NCBI RefSeq assembly: GCF_010389155.1
Contig: NC_057761.1
Span: 46,548,213 to 46,612,212, forward strand
DNA: 64,000 bases
Direction of reading: 5' to 3'
Source: Erigeron canadensis
Lineage: Eukaryota > Streptophyta > Magnoliopsida > Asterales > Asteraceae
The position numbers and the translations under genes are program-made. The notes beneath the pieces are model-generated. The model had not been told where the DNA came from and made no database searches. It saw nothing but the letters and a program-made list of their open reading frames with translations. Numbering within the stretch: position 1 is the first letter of the stretch; each line of letters starts with the position of its first letter. Shown here in pieces: positions 37,868 through 47,471 of this stretch.

Positions 37868-38634
37868 TTTCACAGTGATTATTATTGTAATGAATATATA
37901 CAATAATATATTCCCTCAATTTCATATTACATTCAACTGATTGTGTGAGTATGTGATTTAGGGGTTGTTGGATTATATTGTGTTACTTGTGTCTGTATAT
38001 ATATATATCTATATATGTATATGAGATACAAATCAAAGAGAGAATGTGAGTGGAAAAAAGTATGATTCCAGAAATAAAGACAAATTCAGTGTTACATTTC
38101 TTTTCAATTCATTTCTTAATAATATATATATATTATAACAATAATTGTGACAAGACACGGAGTAGTAGTTAAATTGTTTTAATGATCCCGGCAGGCGGAA
38201 ATCGAGTGATTTTCTTTTTACCGATTTACCACTGTATTTTTGGGTGGTGGTCGGCGTTCATTTATTATTTTTGGGTTTTGTTGGTGACGGTCCGCCTTAG
38301 GGTTGCAACGTACAAGTTTTTAAGCATGTAATAGGTTGTTAGTGACAACCCTTAGGGCTATCATTATAATTTTCTATTATTTTTATTTTACTCGTATTTT
38401 TTATGCATAGATTTACGAGGATCCGGAAGAACGTTGTCTTGTCTGTCGGTGGTGAAATATGGCACAGGAGACAGAGATTGTGAACTTGTGATGTTTCTGG
38501 TTTTGGTTTAAAAAAATGCATGATATATATATGATTAAAAAGTTTACATAAATTTTAAGGATAAAAGATAAAAATATATTAACATCTAGACTTCAAAGAA
38601 CATTACTAGAATTTTGATTAAAAATTAATCATTA

Positions 38635-38677
<43 letters not shown>

Positions 38678-39170
38678 ATGTTCATCCAATAAGAACAAAA
38701 TAAAAATAAAAACAATTTTAAATACTAAAGCACAGTTGCTCTAATAACTTATCGACCAATCATAGCTCTCGATTTCTTAATGTTGACTTTTGTTTTCAAT
38801 TTTGACTTTAATTTACACTTTTTTGTTTTCCATCATAAATTTATACTTTTTACCCAATAGTTTTAATATAATAAATAAATAATAATAGCTTATATATATC
38901 CAATAGAATAATAGCTAATATATATCCAATAACATAATAACTAATATATATCCAATAATATATTCTATCATATATATAACTTTTTACCCAATAATTTTAA
39001 TAAAATAAATAAATAATAATAGCTTATATATATCCAATAGAATAATACCTAATATTTATCCAACAAATAATAACCAATATATATCCAAAAATATGTTCTA
39101 TCATATATATATAATTAATTATATAACATAAATTAAATTTAATGTAAATATGTTAAGATTTTAGTAGTAA
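37868..39170. other. O-fucosyltransferase promoter side and AT-rich repeat DNA
   Basis: The upstream region of the minus-strand O-fucosyltransferase gene comes first. Then follow a pure TA run of about 40 bases (38636-38676) and imperfectly repeated AT-rich units carrying TATATATCCAATA, mainly 38880-39110, where one ~140-bp block is present twice. Bases 38720-38790 resemble part of the neighbouring Helitron (39200-39250). No gene is seen. Confidence 0.55.
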
Positions 39171-39719
39171 TCGTACTATTTTAATATATATTAAAAGACA
39201 ATTGAACTAATGACTTATTAACCAATCATATCGCTCGATTTCATTAAATTGACTCTCGCTGATGTCATCATTTAGTTTTTTACATAATTTTATTTAATTA
39301 ATAAAAAACAAATAACTAAAATAATTATTTTTACAATGTTATTAAAATTGGTTTCTATCTACGAAGTCCAGTTTTCACACACGAACAATTATACATTGTA
39401 GTATCTCGAATTAAGTCAAGAAGGGGCTTTCAGGTGTTAATATGTGACAAAGATGAGAAGACAAAAAACACTACAACAAATTTCGTCTATAAATAAGTCT
39501 TTCAAATGATGAAGGAGGGTATATACTTCCAGTATTCTTTTATTACATTAGTTTTTTTTCTATTAGTTTAACATTCTTGGCATTTGAATTGAACACTCAA
39601 TATCTACTTATATCTTTAACTTTCACTTTATAAGCTTTTATGAGTTACATGTATTAATATCTAATATTAATAATGTTGTAAGTCTCGTGTCCAGTGTTGG
39701 ACACGGGTCTAAAATCTAG
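39171..39719 (+). mobile_element. Non-autonomous Helitron, complete ends
   Basis: Begins TCGTACTATTTTAATATAT at 39171 after an A. Near the 3' end is a strong hairpin, CGTGTCC-AGTGTT-GGACACG (39685-39705), then CTAG at 39716-39719, followed by T. TC...hairpin...CTRR inserted between A and T without target duplication is the Helitron hallmark. It has no helicase/Rep reading frame, so it is non-autonomous (549 bp). Confidence 0.85.
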
Positions 39720-39774
39720 TTATGATCTATGGATATTATGATCTATGGTTGAAATTAATTGATTGATATTTTAA

Positions 39775-40550
39775 CTAGTGCTTAGACCCCGTGCGATGCA
39801 CGGATAACCCTAAATAATTTTTCTTAAACTTTATTTTAAGATTGTATCAATGAATAAATATAACTGAGTTGGACATAATAAAAATATTCTTATGAGTTGA
39901 TTAATTTAAAGAAGAAGAATGCTAGATATACCTTAAGATTTATTAATGATACACGAGGGCTTAAAACGCGTACATTGCACGCCGGAGAGAAATTATAAAA
40001 TGGTTTGCCTGTAGTAGGCGCATATAAAAAGGATTATGTTGGTTACCTGGATGTGATAGGTATTATGAATTTTCCCCCACTTTGATATATAGACCCACGT
40101 GGATGCGCTATAACCTTAAATAATTTCTTTAACACTAGTTCAAGCATACATGTAGCGAAGTAAATGTACTCCTATTACAACTAATGACCATTTTTTAAAA
40201 AATTAATGACTTAAAATGCATAGAAAAGTCTTATTTAGCACTAAAATAAACCAAATATACCTCATAAGTTTCATCACAAATTTGATAGGCTGTTCTTTGT
40301 ATAAGATTTGAAATTTGTTGATTATTCATTTTAACTCCAATAGCACCAGTGACATCTACAATCCTAACTTGCACATTAAACCTACCAAAAAAAAACAGAG
40401 ATACAATTTTACCACACAACTTAATAATTATAGAGTTTTAATATGAAATATAAATATATACCTAGGGTTGATGAGAACTTCATCCTTGTTACATGAACAA
40501 CAAATCCACATTTCACAAACAATGAATACTTACATGTTCGTCCATCCGGA
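39775..40550 (-). mobile_element. Second Helitron 3' end (minus strand), with RPA-like exons; 5' end not found
   Basis: Plus-strand CTAG (39775-39778) is preceded by A and followed by GCTTAGACC and the palindrome CCGTGCGATGCACGG. Read on the minus strand this is a canonical Helitron 3' hairpin, a short spacer and CTAG|T. A related, decayed end lies at 40090-40140. The right boundary given is nominal: I could not find the matching 5' TC end. Confidence 0.6.
40261..40528 (-). pseudogene. Two-exon fragment of an RPA70-like (replication protein A large subunit) gene
   Basis: Minus-strand exons 40528-40462 and 40381-40261 join in phase across a GT-AG intron. The first encodes a Cys-rich piece (CEMWICCSC) that looks like the RPA1 C-terminal zinc ribbon. 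The second encodes FNVQVRIVDVTGAIGV and TAYQICDE, like the RPA1 C-terminal OB fold. Flanking exons are not found. RPA1-like genes are known cargo of plant Helitrons, and a Helitron end lies 0.5 kb away. It could also be a fragment of a lineage-specific RPA70 family gene. Confidence 0.5.
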
Positions 40551-41249
40551 TCATCTCAATACTACCTATGTTATTAGCATTTCCATATAGAGGTTGCTTC
40601 CATAGCCGCAAATTCTAACCGTTATCGTACATGCTTATTATTTGGACACAAATTTCTAATTGAAACATGGTTTAGTGAAGCCATGTTAAAATTGATCTGT
40701 TATGTGTTTACGTTTTGAAATGCCTTAAAACTGAATGGAAGTGGCCTTATATAGACATAGAAATGCAAGGAAGTAACCGCCACAAGCAATACACGAACGG
40801 TTACATATTCAAATTTTTGAAAATTTGAACTTCTTGAAAGCATAACTAATCCGTTTTCAAAAATTTGAACTTCTTATAAAAGTAACTAATCCGTAGACCT
40901 TCCAAGGAGCAATATTGTAATGATTTTTGGGCTTTCTTGCATTTTTAAGCATGCCATATAGGCAATAACTAACAAATTTTGAAGCGAGATTTATATAATG
41001 TAGGGATTTAAAAAAATGATAAAAAGGGCATTATTGGAATACAAGAAGAAAAAAAACGTCTTACACTTCAAAAAAAAAAAAAAAGACTGTCATATGTGTA
41101 TCCAACATCCATGTAATCATGTTCCATGTTGTTATCATATTGTAATTTTGCACTTAATTAACTATCAAGTTGTTTTACGGATTGATCATAGTCTTTTAAT
41201 AATATTATATTTTTAAATTCTAAATTTTTTTGTTTTATGGATAGATACA

Positions 41250-41945
41250 TGTTAGTTTGAATTGTATATCTGTTGTATTTTATGTGTATTCAAAATTTCG
41301 TGCATCCATATTTTGTATGAGATAATACGAGTATAAAATTTGGTGCATACAAGATTTATTACGAAAAATATTATATATGTAAAATTGTTAGCCTTAGGAT
41401 TTTTATGTATATATATAATTTGGTGGCATCCACCATTATTTATGTGTATGTAAAACCTTTTGCATCCATTATTTATAATTATAATTGTGTGAATCCATAA
41501 ATTTATAATTTGTGCATCCTTTATTTGGTGCATCCACCATTGTTTGTGTATGTAAAACTTTATGCATCCACCATTGTTTATGTATGTAAAATTTTATGCA
41601 TCCATTATTTGTAGTTTATAATCTTATGCATCCATTATTTATAATTTATAATTTTGTGTATCTTTAAATTTATTCTAGAAAATTAAAAAAGATGAAACAA
41701 CTAATGATATAAATTTTGTTATTTAAAAAATTGATGTGTTTAATTGAATTGCAATCAAATAAATTGAAATGGAAGTTTTTTTTTTCATTAGTAAAAGGAA
41801 CTACAAGAATAGGTGGTTACACTTTCAAATTAATTGAAAAATTAAAGTTAAAAAAAAAATTTCAGCCCATGTTAAAATTCCTCTTTTACACATCTGTTCT
41901 CACCGTTTTTATTTTAAAACTGTTCTGACTGGAAAATTACCCTAG
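41250..41945. repeat. GCATCC-rich tandem repeat and dispersed element, copy A
   Basis: From about 41340 to 41660, short units carrying GCATCCACCATTGTTTGTG or TGCATCCATTATTTATAA recur many times. The stretch 41495-41945 is nearly identical to 56366-56822 in the same orientation. It ends with a segment that also occurs inverted at 42615-42700 (GTTCTCACCG...TTACCCTA). No coding sequence. Superfamily unknown. Confidence 0.6.
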
Positions 41946-42429
41946 GGGTGGGTTATATTAGGGACTTCTTATTTTAGGGACCATTAGGAACTCGTGTTTT
42001 TTGTAACTTACACACTACCACCACCATCTACTACGATATACAAGACTTTTTTGTAAAAACACTAAGACTTTCCGACGACGGACCCACCGGAAAATCATGT
42101 ATAAGTTAACTTACACATGAAAATCATGGTGGTGGTCGTAGATGATCATGGTAGTGGTCGGAGATGATCATGGTGGTATGTAAGTCATTGTAAGGCAATT
42201 TATATATAATACGAGTAATAATAATAAATTAGCCATAAATTTGTAAAACTACCAACAGTCGTCTTAAGTTAATAGAAGGGTTTAATTCGTGAAGGAGTTG
42301 TGGTGGAATAAGGCCAAGGTACGTGCATGCTTCATAAGTTCATATCATAGATACAGGTTTAGGGTTTATATAACTTTATTATATACGCATTCACGTTTTT
42401 AGTTAAATTTTACACAATTTTTTTTAACA

Positions 42430-42549
42430 GTAATAAAGCAGTCTAGGTCAAAGTTTACAGTATTCCGGCCGCATAATGTTGAGCACGAACCCAGATGCTC
42501 AGCTTTCAGAGATAGAGCTTGAAAGGAAAAAGAGGAAAGCAGAGGAGGT
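42430..42549 (+). other. Exon-like orphan segment
   Basis: After an acceptor-like TTTAACAG a short segment contains an ATG at 42477 followed by 24 codons (ending SEIELERKKRKAEE) and then GAG|GTAAAAG, a plausible donor. It has normal coding appearance but I recognise no family and find no partner exon. It may be a gene fragment. Confidence 0.2.
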
Positions 42550-42614
42550 AAAAGAATCATTCTGTTTTAGTTGCGGACTTGCGGTTAATTTATATACGAA
42601 TATACTAATATGGC

Positions 42615-43385
42615 GATATAGGGTAACTTTCCAGTAAGAAAAGCTTTAAAATAAGAACGGTGAGAACATAGGGTAAAAGAGGAATTTTAACATGGGCTGA
42701 AATTTTTTACTCAATTGTACGTTATGTACCTCATAGTACTCAATTGCACGTAATGTACCTCACTGTACTCAATTGCACGTAATGTACCTCATTGTACTCA
42801 ATTGCACGTAATGTACCTTATTGTGCTCAATTGCACGTAATGTACCTCATTGTGCTCAATTGCACGTAATGTACCTCATTATGCTCAATTGCACGTAACG
42901 TATCTCATTGTGCTCAATTGCACGTAACGTACCTCATTGTACTAAAATGCACGTAATGTACCTCATTGTACTAAATTGCACATAATGTACCTCATTGTAC
43001 TAAAATGCACGTAATGTACCTCATTGTACTAAATTGCACGTAATGTTGTTCATCCATGACCCTCAATGTCCACAGAAACAAACACCATGTGTATATACCT
43101 CGTACGATACTACTTTTGAAAGGCCTTTGATCGACTTGCATACATGTGATCATAGCAATATTCGTGCACATGTGATCAAGAATCCAAATCTCCACATAAT
43201 TGTATAACGGATGATAATCCATGCTCCACACAATTATAAACTTCAAAATTACACATAAGTTATTCAGAAAACAATCAAAAAACAATTTTCATGTAAAGAA
43301 CAATCATCAGTTGGGCTTGATTTGAAAAGTTATCAAAGGTTCTCGCAAAAAAAAGGGTTCTCAAAATAAGTTTACCCTATATATA
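42615..43385. mobile_element. Fold-back/MITE-like element containing a 29-bp minisatellite
   Basis: The left end TATAGGGTAACTTTCCAGT and the right end ...AATAAGTTTACCCTATA are imperfect inverted repeats, and both are followed internally by GAGAAC-type motifs. The left end is the inverse of the right ends of the repeats at 41495-41945 and 56366-56822, so all three belong to one family. The right interior (43050-43150) resembles part of the LTR near 53460-53550. No coding sequence. Confidence 0.5.
42710..43046. repeat. 29-bp minisatellite, 11 full units plus a partial unit
   Basis: Consensus CTCAATTGCACGTAATGTA plus CCTCATTGTA: eleven consecutive units at an exact 29-base spacing from 42710 to 43028, then 18 bases of a twelfth. 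Later units change CTCAATTG to CTAAATTG or CTAAAATG, so units from 42942 on form a sub-family, pointing to stepwise local duplication. Most units have an ACGT core. Confidence 0.95.
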
Positions 43386-43861
43386 TATATATATATATAT
43401 TCATATACCGATGGCGGTGTAGTGGGTGTCAGCAATAGCGATGATGGTGGTGGCGACGACGGTAGCGGTGTAGTTATTAATCTAAAAATAGTTCGTGTAA
43501 AGGAAAGTGATATACTTATTTAAGAGTTAAAGATAGACATTAAATTGAGTTCATTAAAATTATGATAAGTATTTTAAATAATTATTATTAATATTTCAAG
43601 CAGAGTTAAAATAATAAATAAAAAGTGAAGAACATTTCACTACAAATAATATTATATTTGTCCACACTTTTAATGGAGTGTGAACAAATTAAAAATTTTG
43701 TCACGCTTTTTTGTATGTAAAACTATATAGAAATAAAAGTGTGTAGAATTAAAAGTTCACTCTTTTTAGTGTGGACTTTCATAACTATTTTGTAACAATG
43801 ATAATAGTTGCAGAGAAATGTGAAAGAAGACATTTTTTAATTGTTTTCTTAAGGTTGATAA

Positions 43862-44145
43862 GACTATTTCCAATGAGGATGTTTTTGGGCTCCCTTGGGT
43901 GCCCTTGGATATCCTTTGCGGTTGAAGCTTGTTCAAAACAAAAAAAAAAATTTATGCATGCCCTTAGGTGCCCTTACTTATATTTTTTTTGTTTTTAGTG
44001 GAGTTAAAGGATATGTAAGGATGTTTGTATGGTTGGAGATAAAATTATAGGATTTTAAGGATTTATAAGGATGTGTAAGGATTTGTAAGGATATGATGTG
44101 GCAGCTCAAAAACGCCTAAGGGCGTTCTTAGCATTGGAGATAGCC
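43862..44145. mobile_element. Tourist-like MITE
   Basis: Left end GACTATTTCCAATGAGGATG and right end GCATTGGAGATAGCC are inverted repeats, flanked by TAA on both sides (43859-43861 and 44146-44148). 284 bp with no coding sequence. It lies immediately upstream of the PP2C pseudogene. Confidence 0.65.
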
Positions 44146-44179
44146 TAATGAAATTGGAGGGAAACAAACAAACGTTTAA

Positions 44180-45769
44180 CCAGTTGCTCCGGAAACGGTG
44201 GGCTCCACAACTGTTTTTGCTGTAATTTGTTCTTCCCATATAATAGTTTCAAATTGTGGTGATTCAAGGGCGGTTTTATGTCGTGGGAAAGAAGCTATGG
44301 CACTCTCTATGGATCATAAAGTAAGATAAAAATCTCCCTTATGTATCAAGTCTTGTACTTTGGATCTACATATTAGGACTGATTATGTGTGAAGGCACAA
44401 ATGTTATTAATTTAGGACACATTGCATAATGTTTTTTATCATCTCGTAAAGTAGTCATTTTTGGATAATTAATTTTATGACAGCAGCGATAATACTGAAA
44501 ATGTTCTTTTTTAATCTCATATATCATTTTATTACAACTATCTTAATTGCTAAGTGCTCAACATCTGATTATGTTGCTATTACATCTTTAAACATCAAAA
44601 AGAATATCCAAACACCATCGTTTATCATCCATTTTATTACAACTATCTTAATAGCTGCTTTTAACTGTTGAATATTTTATCCGCTTTTAGAACTCCCATC
44701 AAAACACCCTTTGAAGTATACCTTTGTACTATGTATGGCGTTTAGCTATATTGTTTTATAAAACATTACATGTCTTAGAAGAACCCTTTAGGTTTCATTT
44801 AATTGAAGTTTCATATATGTACATGTATAAATGGAATAGCCATTGTGATAGTCATGAAGAGAACTCACTTGCAATTCTTTTACATTTCTTGATGCTATAT
44901 TTAGCATTCTTGTATATTTATATTGATATGCTTATTTTTATATACTGGAATGGCCAAATAGGGAAGATGAATATGCAAGAATTGAAGCGGCTGGAGGCAA
45001 GGTCATACAATGGAATGGCCATCGTGTCTTTGGAGTTCTAGCAATGTCAAGATCCATTGGTACGTGTTCATCATTCATTTGTCTTATTGGATAAAACTAA
45101 CTTTTGGGTATTAGTTTATACGTTATAGCCGTGTTTTTACTTTTAACCAGATGTATAAAACACACTTCAACAATAACAATCCTCAAACGATCCATGGACA
45201 ATAGGCATTTATGTGGAGTTTCCAATATGTGTGCGTTGGACAGGTAGTTTAGTGCGTCCAAACAGGCTCATCCTTACTACGGGTCATAAATAGAAACAGA
45301 ATTGGAGATTATATACACTATTATTACATTTTGGGCGACTTTTACCCATTTGACCTATTACCTATTTAGATATTTTTTGTTCGACCTGTTTGAGATAAAG
45401 GTTAACTCATATCGGCTCACTCACTCCTATAGCAAGGAATACTACTATCATGAAAACTTTCAGGAAAAGAATCTCATTGTTATAAAATGAGAATTTATGT
45501 GGGATGCAGGTGATAGGTATCTGAAACCTTGGATCATCCCTGATCCAGAAGTGACATTCATTCCACGAACCAAAGAAGACGAATGTTTAATTTTTGTAAG
45601 TGACGGTTTATGGGATGTGATGAGCAATGAGGACGAAGGAATTGATATTGCAGCACAAGCAGCTACAGAAAGCCTATCAAACCCTGCTTTGCGAAAAGAA
45701 AGTAAAGATAACATTACAGTGATTGTTATAGACTTGAAAGCACAAAGGAAGTTTAAAACAAAAACATGA
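44180..45769 (+). pseudogene. Clade-A protein phosphatase 2C (HAB1/ABI1-like) pseudogene
   Basis: Three PP2C pieces remain, in order: 44180-44320 ([30 protein letters not shown]), 44954-45059 ([29 protein letters not shown]) and 45510-45769 (DRYLKPWIIPDPEVTFIP, DGLWDVMSNE, SKDNITVIVIDLKAQRKFK, TGA). Clade-A PP2Cs dephosphorylate SnRK2 kinases in abscisic-acid signalling (family knowledge). Breaks: the whole first half with the first metal-binding motif is absent, and TAA lies directly before the first piece; the second piece lacks an AG acceptor (it is preceded by TGG); the third has an in-frame loss of about 25 residues between DVMSNE and EGIDIAAQ, where the family has the VC..ARKRILLWHKKN stretch. 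It is not expected to give an active phosphatase. Confidence 0.88.
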
Positions 45770-46270
45770 TGATAGTAACATAAATTCATAAATGTACAAT
45801 GTTATTGTTTAGTGTATTTAGAAAAACAAAAAAAACCCATTTGTTTTTGCATATGGGCATTATGTTTGTTTGTCAATATAAATGTTTAGGATGTTTTTTT
45901 AGCAAGGTTAGGTTTTATTTTATTTGTTCTGTTATTGTTCATCCTCCAAGTTTAAAAGGCTTTGTGAGGTATTGTAAATTTTATGGGAATAAAGTGTAAC
46001 ATCTTACATGTTTGACAACTACTCGTGTTATAGATATACAGTCATACAAATAGAGATGTGTGTATATGATATATTTGTTTGCTCTACTGAAATTTTTGTA
46101 CTTATTGTATCAAATATATACCTGAGAACTCATTCGCAACATAGAAATTTTTATGATCATAAATGAAATAAATGTTATATGTAAGTTTACTATCCTTTGT
46201 GAATGTTTGGTGATACTATCATTGTTTTTATGCGAGGGCTTATAGCTTCTTTTAGGCCTATGTTTAGGCT
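45770..46270. other. AT-rich DNA after the PP2C pseudogene
   Basis: Probably the former 3' untranslated region of the PP2C copy (T-rich with ATAAA-like signals) and unremarkable intergenic DNA. No gene or clear repeat is seen. Confidence 0.4.
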
Positions 46271-46272
46271 TA

Positions 46273-46730
46273 AGAGAGCAAGTACCCGCGCGTTGCGACG
46301 GTGAGATGGTGGAGTGATACCTAGGTCATAGATTATGATAGGTTATAGGAGTTGATATGTCATAGAGTATGATAGTCAAATGCCTTAGCCGTACGGGCTC
46401 CGCCCTCGAATTTAAAAATTCGTCGAAAGTATATCGAATGACATCTCTAATGAAAGAGCATGAAATTTTAAGAACACCCATATGATTTTTATAATTTATC
46501 GACGTATGGTTTTTGAGATAAAAGATTTTGAATGAATAAATGATTTATGGAGGAGAGAGAAAAAAGATGATTGGTTGAGATTTGAGGAGAGAGAAAGGGT
46601 ATTATGGTTATTTTAGATAAATATAGAATAGATGAGATGGGTATTTTGGGGATGTATTTAAAATCAATATTGAAAATTTCAATTCAATGTTGAAAATCTG
46701 GAAGGAATCTGTTTTATAATATAGTATAGA
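46273..46730 (-). mobile_element. Helitron-like element, copy 3
   Basis: Minus-strand start TCTATACTATATTATAAAAC at 46730 with A before it. The minus-strand 3' part has CGCAACGCGCGGGTAC. The body matches copies 1 and 2, including the CCGTACGGGCTCCGCCCTC segment and the AGGAGAGAGA tract. The exact 3' end is blurred (GCTCTCTTAA where others have CTCTCGT). Confidence 0.55.
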
Positions 46731-46825
46731 TAAAAGCAATACAAAGTATTTTATTTTAAAATAACTTTTTTACATAAGCCAATAAACTAACCCAAAAACA
46801 ATTTATAAACTTTATTTTATTATTA

Positions 46826-47076
46826 CGAGCATAGTGCCCGCGTGTTGCGGCGGTTAGAAGGTGAGAAAGGCAGGCGGTGGTGGAGATTGAGGGAGGTTGT
46901 GGAGAAGGAGAGCGGCAACGGAGGGTGATAAAAAGTCGTTAGAGTGTATAATGATTAGAGAAAAAATTGGGGAAAAGGGGAATATATAAGGGTTTTATGT
47001 TTTAAGTAGGGGTATTTTGGGAAAAAAATTTTTGCTTAATTTCTTAATCTCAATCCTCTTTATAAGGGATTATAGA
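46826..47076 (-). mobile_element. Helitron-like element, copy 4 (short)
   Basis: Minus-strand 5' end TCTATAATCCCTTATAAAG at 47076 with A before it, and 3' end GCACTATGCTCG at 46826 followed by T. The hairpin region CCCGCGTGTTGCGGCGG is kept, but most of the body of the other copies is missing. It lies 95 bases from copy 3 in the same orientation. Confidence 0.55.
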
Positions 47077-47471
47077 TAAGATATATAAGCAAGAAAATAC
47101 TGAGTTTTTATAGATGGCATAAATCAAAGAAAATAAAAAATAAAAGGGGGGAGCCCTTAATCCCGGCTTATACTACGACAAACAAAATACAAGAGTGTGC
47201 AATAATTTGGCCCCGTGCCTAAGAAGAAGAAAAGAGCTTATACAATCGGGGGCACCAACTAACAGAAACAAAATTGAAGAAAAAGCCGCACACATTCTTG
47301 TCGGTCTGCCTAAAAGGTTAGTGAAAGTAAAAACCCCCCTTTTTTTTAGCTTTGGTTTCATTCGTTATTATTAGTTTTGGTTTTAATTATGTATATATAA
47401 AATGTTATATGTATATATTGAATTAATAAATACAGTGTTGTGAAGTTAGGGAGGGGAATTGGTTTGTTGAG

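Noticed and set aside
42710..43046. CRISPR-like array from the regular repeats
   Set aside because: The units abut directly with no spacers, and the genome is plant nuclear; it is a minisatellite.
43640..43780. CACTACAAATAAT... looked like a CACTA transposon end
   Set aside because: Only one end is visible, with no matching inverted end or 3-bp duplication. A similar CACTACAAC at 39470 lies inside the Helitron, so the word alone is not evidence.
44724..45041. 105-codon open frame covering part of the PP2C
   Set aside because: It reads the PP2C exon in the wrong frame; the true PP2C frame at 44954-45059 is different and clearly homologous.
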